64,000 bases of DNA, from the NCBI GenBank assembly GCA_900323505.1, contig OOIN01000038.1:310001-374000 (forward strand), read 5' to 3'. The notes beneath the pieces are model-generated. The model ran no database searches. It saw only the letters and a list, made by a program, of their open reading frames with translations, and was not told the origin of the DNA. The translations under genes and the position numbers were made by a program. This document shows positions 37,485-48,751 of the stretch, piece after piece. Source of the DNA: Ustilago trichophora (lineage: Eukaryota > Basidiomycota > Ustilaginomycetes > Ustilaginales > Ustilaginaceae). Within the stretch, counting starts at the first letter, position 1; each line of letters begins with the position of its first letter.

Positions 37485-40172
37485 ATGCCGCCAAAGAAGA
37501 AGGCCAAAATAGCCTCCGTCTCACCGTCCAAACCCGCCTCTTCATCTCGCTCGAGGCGCAGCCGAACGCGATCCGCCTCCGTCGTCTCCCCCGCACCCAC
37601 AACGAAGAAAGGCAGACGAAGGCTCGTCAAAGCTGAACACAACGATACCCTTGTGAAGGATGAGGACAAAGAGGAGGATGAGGCGGGACGATTGTCACCA
37701 GTTTGGCATGGAGATGAGCGACCGCAGCTGGAATGCTATGTAGAGCTGCCGCCTCCTCCAACATCGGTTGAGGACAGGCTGATGTTCGTGCGGCCTAAGA
37801 ATAAGGATAGGCTGAAGGCAAAAGGCAAGCAGAAGGAAAATTCCGATGATGCTCCGGTATGGCTTATTGATAACAAGCCCGAGGATTGCGACCCTTTCCA
37901 CTTTTCGGAACAGGATCTGGACGAGTCTCTGGACTCGATTCTGATCGCGGTGAAGCCTAAGGTGGCAAAGACCATATCCAAGCCAGATTCTGCTCAGCCA
38001 GCACCACCAAGCAAGACCAAGACAATCAAAGAACGTATCTCTACTCCAGGTTTGGAAAGAAACACTAGCAATGCCACCGCTACGCAGAGCAACCCGCGAG
38101 CAGCCTCCATCCAACCCTCACATTCCAACGACACTTCGGCCCCAGAAAAGTCCACTTCGGCACCAGCTCAGCCAGCAGAAGCTAGCCGTAGCAAGGTGCA
38201 GAGAGCAGCAGAGCTCTTGTCCCAAATCCCATCTTCACAGCCGGCACATGACGGATTGGAAGATTTATTTCTCGATGGCAGCAACGGCGGTGCGGGTTCG
38301 GACCAGGAGGATGGTGCACCGTTGTTCTTCGAAAGCTCATCCGAAGAGGAGGACCGGCTGCGGAATGGCACTCCGGCAGGTACACAATCTCAGCGAGCGA
38401 GGGTCACGACCTCGCCTTCTTATAGTAGTAAGCTCGTGCAAAGTTCATCCACAACAGACTCGGCTGCAGAGGCGGAACGACGTCAGCGGATCCAATCCAA
38501 GAAAGCGCGAAAGAAGCAGGAGGTCGAGCAGAGGATGCGGAAGGAAAAAGATCGGATGCGGGAAAAGCGAAAGGAGCGAAAGAGATTGAAGGAAATCAGG
38601 CTTGAAAAGGAGAAGCTTCAATCCGAGGAGAAGAAAAGAAGAAGCGCAACCATTGAACTCGACAGCGATGGAGGCAAGCAGAGCAAGAGCGACGATGTTA
38701 GCAATCTTCGCTCGGAGCTCAACGAGGATGCATTTGCGCGTTCTACGGGTGCGAGGCATAAGGAGGAGTATAGGAATAAGCTAGCTGCCTTTTCGCAGGC
38801 GAGGAAGAAGGCTAGGCTTGAACGTGGGGTTAGTGTTGGTTCCGACTCGGATTCGAAGTCGGATGATGAGGATGATGAGGAAAGGGTGAACGCGAAGAGG
38901 ACGAGGTTGGTGAATGGGAAACGGGCGACTACCGTATCGAGCGGTAGCAGTTCGAGTGGCTCTGACAGCGATAGTGATGGTGACAGTGATGACTCGAGTT
39001 CCAGCGACGACAGCAAGGATTTTATCGTTGGCGATGATGAAGTCGAGTACGATGAAGGATTTCAACCTGAAGACGACCCTTCCTCGTCTGCTGCCAAGGG
39101 TAAATCGCAATCGCAACTTCCACCTACATCCCAACGCCCCTTACTCGCCACCGACGACCGACGCCGCTTTGACCGCGATTCAGACGGCCGCATCCACCTG
39201 ATCCCCATCTCCCATGCCTCTGCCACCTCCACCTCCACCACCTCGATCCTCGCGGCCCACGGTCTTGCCGGCAGTGGATCACGCAAAGGACTTGACGAGC
39301 TGTGTCTGGACTGGCTCGAGTGGGCGGTTGCTCGCGTCCTCGTCACCTGGTCAGCACTCAGCCTCTCCGACCGCGAACGTCTCGAACGCAACCGAGCGGC
39401 GCTGAAATCTCGCATGCGATCCACCGAGGAATCCGTCTCGAGCGTAGTAATGCGTCGCCAGTTCAAATGGTATCTCACCGAATTTCCCAAGATCAAAGTC
39501 GAACCGGTCTTTTCGGACGAGGTCGAAAAGTTTGGCAGTTTGGCCAAGAACGGATGTGGAATCTGCCATCGAAAGTCGCAAAAGGCACAGTTTAAGGTTT
39601 CCTTTTCCGGAAAGAGGTATAACCAAGTCACGCTGGCACCGCTTAAGAGAGATGTCGACTCGGATTCGGAGGAAACCTCTTCCGAATCAGACAGCAGTTC
39701 CAGCGATAGCGACAGCGACAGCGGTACCGAGTCAGACAAGAGTAGCGACAACGAAACATGGAGAGAGGTCGGAAGGGATGACGAAAAGGGACATGCCACC
39801 TTTAGCTTTTTCGCGGGCAACCACTGCGCACAACGAGCAGCCGTCATGCATGCTCTGCACCACTGGGAATGGTCTACAATGCAAACTTTGGCCAAACACG
39901 ATTCGATCCGATACATCCGAAGACAGCTGTGGAGGAAGGACAGGATGGGTAGAGGCAAAGATGGCAGGATGGGCGCAGGGGCTTGGGAGGTGGCTTTTGT
40001 AGTCGAGGAGATGATCAGTCCATCGGGTAGATGTACGTGGAAGGGCAAAGAAAAGGAGGATGAGTCCAAGGGAAAGAGGGGAAAGAGTGGAAGTGTAAGT
40101 GAACTGGATAGGTTGAAAAGGAGGCTTAAAGGGTTGGTTGAGCAGGCGATCGAGGTGAATCGTGCCCGTTGA
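37485..40172 (+). CDS. Acidic nuclear-type protein with DUF4211-like domain
   Basis: This is an 895-residue protein of unknown function. The start MPPKKKAKIAS at 37485 is the first ATG; upstream the frame opens only with GTG. The N-terminus is basic (KKKAK, RSRRSRTRS), which suggests nuclear import. It is followed by PVWLIDNKPEDCDPFHFSEQDLDES, a Lys/Arg/Glu coiled-coil-like region around residues 345-395 (KKARKKQEVEQRMRKEKDRMREKRKERKR), and several Ser/Asp/Glu runs. The C-terminal conserved part (about residues 600-880) has LDELCLDWLEWAVARVL, RRQFKWYLTEFPKIKVEPVF, CGICHRKSQKAQFKVSFSGKRY and FFAGNHCAQRAAVMHALHHW. The paired Cys motif and overall order resemble fungal DUF4211 proteins. I am fairly, not fully, sure of that family. 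Confidence 0.7.
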   Translation: MPPKKKAKIASVSPSKPASSSRSRRSRTRSASVVSPAPTTKKGRRRLVKAEHNDTLVKDEDKEEDEAGRLSPVWHGDERPQLECYVELPPPPTSVEDRLMFVRPKNKDRLKAKGKQKENSDDAPVWLIDNKPEDCDPFHFSEQDLDESLDSILIAVKPKVAKTISKPDSAQPAPPSKTKTIKERISTPGLERNTSNATATQSNPRAASIQPSHSNDTSAPEKSTSAPAQPAEASRSKVQRAAELLSQIPSSQPAHDGLEDLFLDGSNGGAGSDQEDGAPLFFESSSEEEDRLRNGTPAGTQSQRARVTTSPSYSSKLVQSSSTTDSAAEAERRQRIQSKKARKKQEVEQRMRKEKDRMREKRKERKRLKEIRLEKEKLQSEEKKRRSATIELDSDGGKQSKSDDVSNLRSELNEDAFARSTGARHKEEYRNKLAAFSQARKKARLERGVSVGSDSDSKSDDEDDEERVNAKRTRLVNGKRATTVSSGSSSSGSDSDSDGDSDDSSSSDDSKDFIVGDDEVEYDEGFQPEDDPSSSAAKGKSQSQLPPTSQRPLLATDDRRRFDRDSDGRIHLIPISHASATSTSTTSILAAHGLAGSGSRKGLDELCLDWLEWAVARVLVTWSALSLSDRERLERNRAALKSRMRSTEESVSSVVMRRQFKWYLTEFPKIKVEPVFSDEVEKFGSLAKNGCGICHRKSQKAQFKVSFSGKRYNQVTLAPLKRDVDSDSEETSSESDSSSSDSDSDSGTESDKSSDNETWREVGRDDEKGHATFSFFAGNHCAQRAAVMHALHHWEWSTMQTLAKHDSIRYIRRQLWRKDRMGRGKDGRMGAGAWEVAFVVEEMISPSGRCTWKGKEKEDESKGKRGKSGSVSELDRLKRRLKGLVEQAIEVNRAR

Positions 40173-40228
40173 GAGATACAGCATGGTAATGACGAATTTT
40201 GGTTGAAAATGGTCGTGCGAATGTTCAA

Positions 40229-40235
<7 letters not shown>

Positions 40236-40265
<30 letters not shown>
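40236..40265 (+). repeat. (GT)n microsatellite
   Basis: About 15 GT units lie between the convergent DUF4211 gene and KGD4, in the 3' flanks. Confidence 0.95.
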
Positions 40266-40268
<3 letters not shown>

Positions 40269-40386
40269 TTAGCGGATGCGTCGGTGTGAGGGAAGGCACA
40301 AAGTTTCGGTCGTATGTGAGTTTATCGGAGTGAATGCATTGCGAAGAGTGGGTAGAATCTGTATCTGTGAATCTTTCGATGGATCT

Positions 40387-41134
<748 letters not shown>

Positions 41135-41548
41135 CTTTGTGTGGATCTGTGGTGTGGTTGATGGTGGTGGTGATTTGAAAGGCAAAGGTTGGTTGAAAAG
41201 TGGAGATTTAGGGTTGTGGTTGTGGTTTCGGAAATGGTGGAACGCGGGTTCTGACGCCTGTGAAGCCCGATTTGAGCCGCCTTCTTTAGTGTGTGTGGAG
41301 AGCTCTTCTTCCAGAGAGCGGCTGTTTCCGTGCGTCATCAACGCCCGAATCATTTCTCTCCTAGAAACTGTTAGACTTTCGGATTGATGATTTTCGTACG
41401 TGAAATCTGCTTCACACGTGACAACGTCGAGAGAGAGAGAGAGAGAGAGAGATTCCCTCTGGTCGCCATCACCAACTCCCCAATGCACACTCCACAATCT
41501 TCCATCGATCATACCTCACCTCTCTACCCACACAACGATCTCATAACG
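41135..41548. promoter_or_regulatory. Divergent promoter, KGD4 / NDUFB7
   Basis: This 414 bp lies between the start codons of two genes for mitochondrial energy-metabolism complexes. It contains a GT/GGT-rich part near 41140-41230 and a (GA)n run at 41429-41452. No coding frame was recognised. Confidence 0.55.
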
Positions 41549-42364
41549 ATGGCCGACACACACACAGCAAGCCTCGAAGAGTCCAACGCAGCTCGTTTGC
41601 CTCTTGGCTATCGAGACCAGTGCTCTGCGTACGTTTCCACACACATACATGCTTCACCCGAACCTTGAAGGACAGGGATTGAGGAGGAATCTTCCGCAAC
41701 AAATGGATAGGAGTGCTGACAAAGATCTTTTTGTTTTTGTTGATTACGATGGCGGATGTTTGGGGATGGAAATAGGCTGTTGATCCCCCTCAACAAGTGC
41801 AGGAAACAGACGCTTTACGCTCCTTGGAAGTGCGAGGATGAACGGTAAGCCTCAAAAGAAATGGCGATACGACATGCCGGTTGCAGATGGGATGCGCATT
41901 TTGTGGAAAGGGACTCTGGCGGTATCTGTGTGGAAGGAATGCTGCTTCAAGACGATTCAAGAGCCTTGCAAGCAAATCTGTTCTGTTTCAGGGTACTACG
42001 ATTTCGAGCAGAGCATCTCCACACCCGACACTTCAGCTCCGTACCAGGATCTGCATCACCATCTACAACCGGCAATCTCGAAAACAGTGCTTCCGTTGAA
42101 GTGCAACAACCGCATACTGACCCCGAATGCAACAATCTCTACCCTCTATAACACCTGGCTCGCAGCCACACATACGAAAAGTGCCAATACGACGAGTAAG
42201 CATTCCCCCAATCCCCAACCCTGACTCTACATCAACACCGAAGTAACAGCATCACTAACGTTCTCTTTCTTCTTTATGGCTCAATGGTGTATCGCAGCTT
42301 CATCCGCAGACAACGCGAGCTCTCACAACTCAAGAAGAGCAAGCTCGAAGCTGCTGAAGAGTAA
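41549..42364 (+). CDS. Complex I subunit NDUFB7 (B18), 4 exons
   Basis: This is an accessory subunit of mitochondrial NADH:ubiquinone oxidoreductase, on the intermembrane-space side. Exons are 41549-41628, 41776-41844, 42166-42195 and 42298-42364, with GTACGT/GTAAGC-type donors and TAG/CAG acceptors, all in phase. The product is 81 residues. It has LPLGYRDQC followed by two CX9C motifs (Cys-SALLIPLNK-Cys and Cys-EDERHTYEK-Cys), the twin disulfide pattern of CHCH-domain proteins imported by Mia40. The family segment APWKCEDERHTYEKCQYDDF is formed across exons 2, 3 and 4. The end is FIRRQRELSQLKKSKLEAAEE. The perfect motif after splicing makes the model strong. Confidence 0.93.
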
Positions 42365-42577
42365 ACCAACCTCGTCTCACTTTGTGACATTTACACCGCT
42401 TTTCACACCGCTTTGCAGATATAGTGTAATGCAACTTTTTGAAATCCGACTTTCCCAGTCTATGACTGCTACTGAACAGCACAAACATCAGCTCTGAACT
42501 AGGCTTCTCGTCACTCACTTGACCACGCACTTTGAGCGACACTTCATATCTTCTATTCATACAATACGTCTCGGTGT

Positions 42578-43472
42578 CTACGCAGCAACGAGCTTCATCG
42601 CGACACTGGTACAGACAATTTCTTCGTACTCTCGTTGCCATGTGTCGCCTTTTGTTGTTTTGGCGGTTGGATCGTTGAGGTAGGTGGTGGGGATTTGAAG
42701 CTTGTAGAATTTGTTGAGGTCTTTCCAGTCTGTGAGGGTTGACGATGGGGATGAATCTGAAGGGTGGAGGTATTGTCCGTATCGGATGGCTTGGTCGATA
42801 TCGACGGAGCTCTCCGATGGTGGGATGGTGAGGTTCTGCGGAGAAACGACGTCTAGCATGCTCTGCAGGATGGTGGTTGGATCAGCTGTGGTGGAGGAAA
42901 ACTTGACGAGAAGGAGAGAGGTGGATTTCGGGGAGAGACCAAAACGTTTTAATGATTCTCCGACCTGTTTTCGCATCGAATCACCAAGCGATATGTGTGT
43001 AGAGCTATCAGCATCTTTTTGCTCCTCACTTTTAGACACCGCATCAGCAATGCGAGAAGAATGGGGCACTTACATTGTTTCCGGGATTCAACATGTAAAT
43101 GATCTCAGAGTGTGGAGTCTTACTCTTCATACCACCTATACTCCCTTCTCCTTCCCTGAAGCTTTGCCTATCTTGATCCCAGCTCCTCGCACAGATGACG
43201 GCTGCTTGTGTGACGGCACTCAGAACGTGCTGTTTAGAACAGAGCTTGGTTGGGTCGAGAAAGGCAAAGTCGAGTTTGGCACGCTCTGCATCAGCTGCTT
43301 GTACTTCGGATTCGGATGCACCGTTAGATGTGGATGTGGGGAGTTGGGAGGCGGAGATGATGCGACGTATGATTGTTGCTGATTGCGATTCAGGGTCGAG
43401 ATTGGAGAAGTGCGCCAAGTGGACCTGTTGTAATGGAGCAGGGAGGGTGGTTGGAAGCGAGATTGATTCCAT
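42578..43472 (-). CDS. CGI121: KEOPS complex subunit CGI121 (2 exons)
   Basis: Cgi121/TPRKB binds the Bud32 kinase in the KEOPS complex, which makes t6A37 on ANN-decoding tRNAs, and is also tied to telomere maintenance. Exon 1 is 43472-43074 and exon 2 is 42964-42578; the 109-bp intron has a GTAAGT donor and CAG acceptor, phase 0. The product is 261 residues. Family marks are [22 protein letters not shown] at the start, a central [23 protein letters not shown], and [11 protein letters not shown] joined by splicing to [22 protein letters not shown]. The loop around '[16 protein letters not shown]' makes the C-terminal part longer than in yeast. Confidence 0.92.
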
Positions 43473-44377
43473 TTTTGGAAGTGGGAGCCTGTATCTGATT
43501 CGACCAAGCTAGGAAAGTAGTGAAGTATGATCCGTGAGTTGCGTATATATATATATAGATGCTTATGGTTGAAAGGAGGGTGGAAGGTTCGAATGCAAGC
43601 CAAAGGCCAGGTCAATTCAGGTCAAGAAGAACAGAGGCTCGACAAGCAGAGAGAGCTCACACAAAAAGCTACGCAAAGGAGGCCGTTTCCCGAGAAAAAT
43701 CGAATCTACACTGCAATCCTCCACCGCCCAAATACATACAGTACAGTAGAAATATGTCACGACGCACGGGGCGGCCACACAGACAAAGCAAGCAAAAGCA
43801 TTCAAGCCAAAGAGTCTGATTTTTGATTTTCTTCTGAAAGAGAAGCCTCTGATCTTCTCTCTCTCTCTCTCTCTGGCCCCGCAACGCAAGGGTTCAACAG
43901 ATTCAGGGTCTTGCTCTTCCTCTGCTCTGCTCTGCTCTGCTCTGCTCCTTTTGCGTTTCCCACGCTTCTTTGGCTTCCTCCAGCCATATCTCTCTCAACT
44001 TTTGCTGCACAACCGGGACACTGCCTCTTCGGATCAGAGCCGAACGTCGGCGTCTCATGCTGCTCTACCGTGCACATTCGCAGCAGCAGCAGCAGCAGCA
44101 GCAATCGGCTCTCTCCCGAAGACTAGACGCTGAGTAAGCTCGAGCGCAACGACCCGACAAGGCCATATAGGCACATCCCTTCTTGCCGAAAATCATCGAG
44201 CACAGTCCATCTCACCACACCACACAAGGCAGTGACTCAGCGCTCGAGCCAAAAGAGCAGTGCAAAGGCATAGCGACTCAGCCAACAATCCCGAAGCTCA
44301 GTCCAAACAGCACCAAACAGCTCGAAAAAGTCTCTCTTTTAGACATCAGTCCAGGAGAGCAGCGCTAAGCTTTCAAT
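43473..44377. other. Divergent intergenic region, CGI121 / polytopic membrane protein
   Basis: This is 905 bp with short repeats: ATATATATATA at about 43544-43557, TACAGTACAGTA near 43740, (CT)n at 43857-43874, CTCTG units at 43919-43947 and a CAG run at 44082-44102. No gene was recognised. Confidence 0.45.
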
Positions 44378-46855
44378 ATGACCACCATGAGCTCGTCGAC
44401 AGCTCATCACGACATTGCCGGCTCTTCAACTTCGCCTTTCATCACCATGTCGCCTCACGATCCTGGCCTCTTCTCCCTCCTCAACTCGCTCTTTGAGCCC
44501 AACTTTCTCATCCTCATTTCCTACCTGACCATCAACCTCTATCTCGCCTCGCGCGTCATCAGAATTGCGACCAAAAGATATCGTCAGCTCAAAATGACAC
44601 CGTCCGAGTCGGGCGAACTTGGCTTGGTCGACCTGCCCGCTGGACCCCACAATGACATCCTGCAAGAGCATCAGAACCTGTTTCAAGAGGAAACAGAACG
44701 CAGCAAAACCGAGACCGATACGCCTGTCGCTGATGCTCTCATCCGACTCGCCACCTGGGCTTTCAAGGCAAATGCTGCCAATGCAAAGCGCATCTTTGCG
44801 TTGCTCGCCATCGTCAGCCTCGCATCTACTTGGTATTACATGATCGCATTCCTGCGTCATTCTTATCTGGCCTATCTGGAGCGTTGCCACTTGACATCCT
44901 ATCCGCTGCCCCCGACTCCACCGCCCTTTGATCTTGCACGTCCCGACCTGCTCGTGCCAGCCTTGCATCTGCGCATCCTCCGCATCTCTCAATGGCTCGC
45001 CTCACTAAGTCTCTTCAAGGAAGCTTGGATGGAGGTCATCAAAGACGCAACCTCTTGGTGGTGGAGTAGTGAGATCTGCATTGTCACTGTTGGCGCCTGG
45101 GCTCTCTTCTTGCGCCACGAGGCAGAACGGCTTCGCATCCCTCATGTATGGACTGTCATGGCACTTGGTCAGCTCGTTGCCATCAGCTTCGCCTTCAATC
45201 TCTTCAACCTCGCCGTCATCTATCGGCTCGACACTTTCGATCTACTGGCTGCTCGCTCCGACAAGGTCTTCAAAGCCAAACGTCGCGTCATCGAGCCGCC
45301 CTTGGGTAGTCGTAGCCCTTCGCCCCCGCTGCTAGCGGAAATCAGCTTTGAGCGTTTGGCCGAGGACAGGCCATGGCGCACCGCCGTTGCCATACCACGC
45401 GCAGCTGGCTACACCCCTCGCGCTTCTCCGTCCACATCCCTCCCACCCACCCCACGCCGCTCGCCCGATCCCAACAGGAGAGTCTTCAGAACTACGGTAA
45501 TCACACAGAAAATGCCTCTTCCACCTCAGCCGACGTTTATGGACAAGATCGGTCAAGCGATGCAAAAACGGATCCCGGAAAGGATCGGCCTTCCTGTCTT
45601 TGTACTTGCTGGTCTCTCGTCGGTGCTCCAGCATCCGAACAGCTTCACCAAGGTCATGGTGATGCATCTCTTCCCTCTGCTCATCTCGCTCTATCCCGCC
45701 TATCACCATCTGAGCCCGTTAAACAGCAAAGGCATGCCCACTCGTTCTTTGTCCGACCAGTCAGTGGAATCAGAGCTGGAGCCGCCAACCTTCCCGGAGC
45801 CGACGCCTGAACTCTCCACCACACAGATCTTGCGCAGGATGCTGGCTCGCAGCAATGCTAATGTGCCTCTGTGGAAGGACTCAAAGATGTATTACCTTGG
45901 TCTCGGCGCTGTTAGCATTGCGTTAAGAATTTGGCTCACCGTCGCCTGCTTCTTCGAGGTGGATAGCGATGCCGCCTTCTTGCGTCGAGCTTGGCGCACA
46001 ATTCCCCTGCTGTTCCCCACAACCTTCCTACGACACCCTGCACAGAGTTCGATCAGTTCAGACCACGTTTGCGTCGCAGTGAGCGCAACGGTGTTTGTAC
46101 TCATCGAGAGCGGGCTCTGGTTGTGGAAGGCAGCCGTCGCGAGCCCGAGCGCTTCCATCCCTGGCAAGGAGGAAGCCGAAGCTTCCGAGGATATTATGCA
46201 GCGAGACATGTTTAACTTACCACTGCCTTCGCCGATTCGTATGGATTCTGCCGATCGCAATCTGATCGAGACTCAGGCGCGGGTCATTGTAGCGCTGCTT
46301 GCAGTGTCACCGCTTCTTGGGGGTGGTGCTACGCTGTCGTTGTATCTGGCATGCAGATGTTCTTGGGTTCAGCAGTATGAGGCGTATCGGGCGCTCAAGG
46401 ATGACCATATTCTCCATCCGCGCGCTCGCCCAGGGTCTGCTGTGATCGAGGAGAAGGAAGAGGTTCAATTGATGGAAAATGAAGAGGGTGAGCGCTATTT
46501 GGAGTTGCGTAAGATTAAGATCAGCGAGCTGCTCCCAGGGATTGGTAATCGAGCTCGACCCGCTGCGACGGCGGCCGCCGCCGCAGCAGCAGCAGCAGAA
46601 ACCAGATCCTCACTTCCTCCGAGCCCAAATTTATCCGGAAGAGATCACAGTGACGACGAACATGGTTTCCAACAGCCGACGGCTCGAACAGCCCGCCGGT
46701 CGCGAGCGGGAACCGCCGAGAGCGAAGTAGGTGTATCGTCATCGCTCGAAGGACGTCCTCGTCGAACAACGCCGGTGCGAAACCGTCAGCCGCCCCAGCG
46801 CTATCGTGAAGAATCTCACGGTTCTGCTCCGAGCACGCCCCGACGACGAGGATGA
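44378..46855 (+). CDS. Polytopic membrane protein of unknown function
   Basis: I do not recognise the family. The 825-residue protein has about eight or nine hydrophobic segments by eye: near residues 34-56 (FLILISYLTINLYLA), 140-160 (FALLAIVSLASTWYYMIAFL), ~230-245 (CIVTVGAWALFL), ~256-280 (VMALGQLVAISFAFNLFNLAVIY), two around 408-438 (IGLPVFVLAGLSSVL; MHLFPLLISLYPAYHHL), ~508-530 (LGAVSIALRIWLTVACFF), ~570-590, and ~635-655 (VIVALLAVSPLLGGGATLSLYLA). Between them is a ~110-residue SP/TP-rich hydrophilic loop. The C-terminal ~120 residues are hydrophilic with an Ala run and an Arg/Ser-rich end. It has no signal peptide. It is a single exon; the ATG at 44378 has a second Met at codon 4. Confidence 0.8.
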   Translation: MTTMSSSTAHHDIAGSSTSPFITMSPHDPGLFSLLNSLFEPNFLILISYLTINLYLASRVIRIATKRYRQLKMTPSESGELGLVDLPAGPHNDILQEHQNLFQEETERSKTETDTPVADALIRLATWAFKANAANAKRIFALLAIVSLASTWYYMIAFLRHSYLAYLERCHLTSYPLPPTPPPFDLARPDLLVPALHLRILRISQWLASLSLFKEAWMEVIKDATSWWWSSEICIVTVGAWALFLRHEAERLRIPHVWTVMALGQLVAISFAFNLFNLAVIYRLDTFDLLAARSDKVFKAKRRVIEPPLGSRSPSPPLLAEISFERLAEDRPWRTAVAIPRAAGYTPRASPSTSLPPTPRRSPDPNRRVFRTTVITQKMPLPPQPTFMDKIGQAMQKRIPERIGLPVFVLAGLSSVLQHPNSFTKVMVMHLFPLLISLYPAYHHLSPLNSKGMPTRSLSDQSVESELEPPTFPEPTPELSTTQILRRMLARSNANVPLWKDSKMYYLGLGAVSIALRIWLTVACFFEVDSDAAFLRRAWRTIPLLFPTTFLRHPAQSSISSDHVCVAVSATVFVLIESGLWLWKAAVASPSASIPGKEEAEASEDIMQRDMFNLPLPSPIRMDSADRNLIETQARVIVALLAVSPLLGGGATLSLYLACRCSWVQQYEAYRALKDDHILHPRARPGSAVIEEKEEVQLMENEEGERYLELRKIKISELLPGIGNRARPAATAAAAAAAAAETRSSLPPSPNLSGRDHSDDEHGFQQPTARTARRSRAGTAESEVGVSSSLEGRPRRTTPVRNRQPPQRYREESHGSAPSTPRRRG

Positions 46856-47377
46856 TCTTTGCTCCCAGACGGCTGAACCAGAGTGAGTTTGGCATGAACG
46901 CCGAAGGTGCTTTCAGCACGTGTCTTTGCCGGGAGATCCCTGGATCTGTACTCTGTAGTGTCTTCTCATAGCGATTCTTGTCTTTTTCCAGAGTGATGAT
47001 CGATCGGCGGAATCGAGACTGTGTATGGTAAGACGCCGTGTGGCCGACAAGATCGATTAAAGTAAAACAAAAGCAGTGGGAAGGAAGGAAGGAAGAAGGA
47101 TGCAGCTCGGAGCTCGGGACGCGGTGCTTGAATTATGCCGATGCTCGGATTGTGCACTGTGGAGTGAGCAATCGGAGCTCGGCGATGAGTGCCGAAAGAA
47201 AGGGAACCTTTTTTGAAATCTTGCAGGTTCGCGGGATTGGTCGGTGAATTTGGAGTGCACGCGCCAAATTTCCAAGTAGCCAAAAGAAAGAACGTGGAGG
47301 CTTTCTCTCTTTCTCTTTCTTTCTTCATCTACCTTTTTTGTATTTGTCTTCCGTCTGGTCTAAGCGGGCAGCAAGCG
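46856..47377. other. Intergenic region before PMI
   Basis: This 522 bp contains GGAAGGAAGGAAGGAAG near 47080-47097 and a CTTTCTCTCTTTC pyrimidine tract at about 47300-47325. An open frame upstream of PMI begins only with GTG and is taken as leader. No gene was recognised. Confidence 0.45.
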
Positions 47378-48751
47378 ATGGCTTCGCATCGTATCGAAAA
47401 CATCAAGCATCATCTCGAGAATAAAGGCAAGATGGCAACGACGCAGCGGGTGTTTCGGCTGATTCCGGGCGTTCAGTCGTACGATTGGGGGATTAAGGGT
47501 GGTTCGACTTGTTCGCGAGTTGCGAGTTTTGCGGGTGCTACCGAGGAGTTGGGTTTCAAAGCGGAGGATGGTAAGCCGTATGCTGAGCTGTGGATGGGTA
47601 CTCATCCTTCGCTTCCTTCTCGAGTTATCGGCGAGGATCGTCAAGGAGAGTTCGAGACGCTGTCGAGCTTTCTCGAGAAACATCCCGAGTTGATTGGAGA
47701 TAAAGTGGTGGCGAAGTTCTCGGATGAGAAACCGGGTTGCTTGCCTTTCCTCTTCAAGGTGCTCAGTGTAGGAAAGGCGTTGAGTATCCAGGCTCATCCG
47801 GATAAGGTGTTGGGCAAGAGGTTGCACGAGGAGAGGCCAGAGGTGTATAAGGATCCGAATCACAAGCCGGAGATGGCGATTGCTTTGACATCTTTCCGAG
47901 GATTCTGTGGATTCAGACCACTCAAGGAAATCGTTCACTTTATCAGGTCTGTTCCGCAATTTGCCCAACTCGTCAAGATCACCCCGGAAGAACTGGACCG
48001 AGCGACATCCCTAACGGACCAAAGCGAGATCAAACCAATGCTCAAAACAATCTTTGCCAACCTCATGAACTCTCCACCCTCTCTCTACGAGCCCCTCGCC
48101 GCCCAGCTTTCAGACCGTTTCGCAAAGGGCACCGTCGAAGGCGTACCAGAAGTCGAGCGAAAGTTGGTCCTCAAGTTGGCCGAAGAATTCCCCCGGGATG
48201 TGGGGATCTTTTGCACGTTTTTGCTCAACATTTCGACTCTCAATCCAGGAGAGGCTCTTTTCCTGCAAGCCAACGAGCCTCATGCCTATCTCGAGGGGGA
48301 GATCCTGGAATGCATGGCCAGCAGCGACAACGTCGTTCGGGCCGGTCTCACTCCTAAACTCCGAGATACGGAAACTCTGATCGAAATGTGCACCTATCAA
48401 TCCGGTTCGGATCGCGGTCGACTTCAAGGTGTACAGTGGGAAAAATCTTCTCCTCAGAACGACGTGGAGGCGCTATTGTACGATCCACCCATCGAAGAGT
48501 TTAGCGTGGTAACGACTAGGATGGGCAAAGGAGCGCCAAAGGTGAGGAATGATGCTGTTGATGGGCCGAGTATTTTGCTCGTACTGCAAGGTGAGGTTCA
48601 AGTGGTGGTAGAGGGGGAAGATGAAGAGAGTATGAAGGGGGTAGGGTTGAAGATGGGTCAATTGGCGTTCATTGCTGCTGGTACAAAGGTCGAGATTAAG
48701 AATGTTGGTGAGGGGGAGGTTGGATTGGCAAGGGCGTTTGTTGAGGCTTAA
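47378..48751 (+). CDS. Mannose-6-phosphate isomerase, type I
   Basis: This zinc enzyme interconverts fructose-6-P and mannose-6-P, the entry step to GDP-mannose and thus to dolichol-P-mannose used by PMTs. From ATG 47378 the protein is 457 residues; an in-frame ATG at 47432 directly before VFRLIPGVQSYDWG would give the more usual length and is an equal candidate. Expected zinc ligands are visible in QAHPDK (Gln138, His140), KPEMAIAL (Glu165) and ANEPHAYL (His302). The signature LEGEILECMASSDNVVRAGLTPK is complete. The C-terminal cupin-like part ends with VGLARAFVEA. Confidence 0.95.
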   Translation: MASHRIENIKHHLENKGKMATTQRVFRLIPGVQSYDWGIKGGSTCSRVASFAGATEELGFKAEDGKPYAELWMGTHPSLPSRVIGEDRQGEFETLSSFLEKHPELIGDKVVAKFSDEKPGCLPFLFKVLSVGKALSIQAHPDKVLGKRLHEERPEVYKDPNHKPEMAIALTSFRGFCGFRPLKEIVHFIRSVPQFAQLVKITPEELDRATSLTDQSEIKPMLKTIFANLMNSPPSLYEPLAAQLSDRFAKGTVEGVPEVERKLVLKLAEEFPRDVGIFCTFLLNISTLNPGEALFLQANEPHAYLEGEILECMASSDNVVRAGLTPKLRDTETLIEMCTYQSGSDRGRLQGVQWEKSSPQNDVEALLYDPPIEEFSVVTTRMGKGAPKVRNDAVDGPSILLVLQGEVQVVVEGEDEESMKGVGLKMGQLAFIAAGTKVEIKNVGEGEVGLARAFVEA

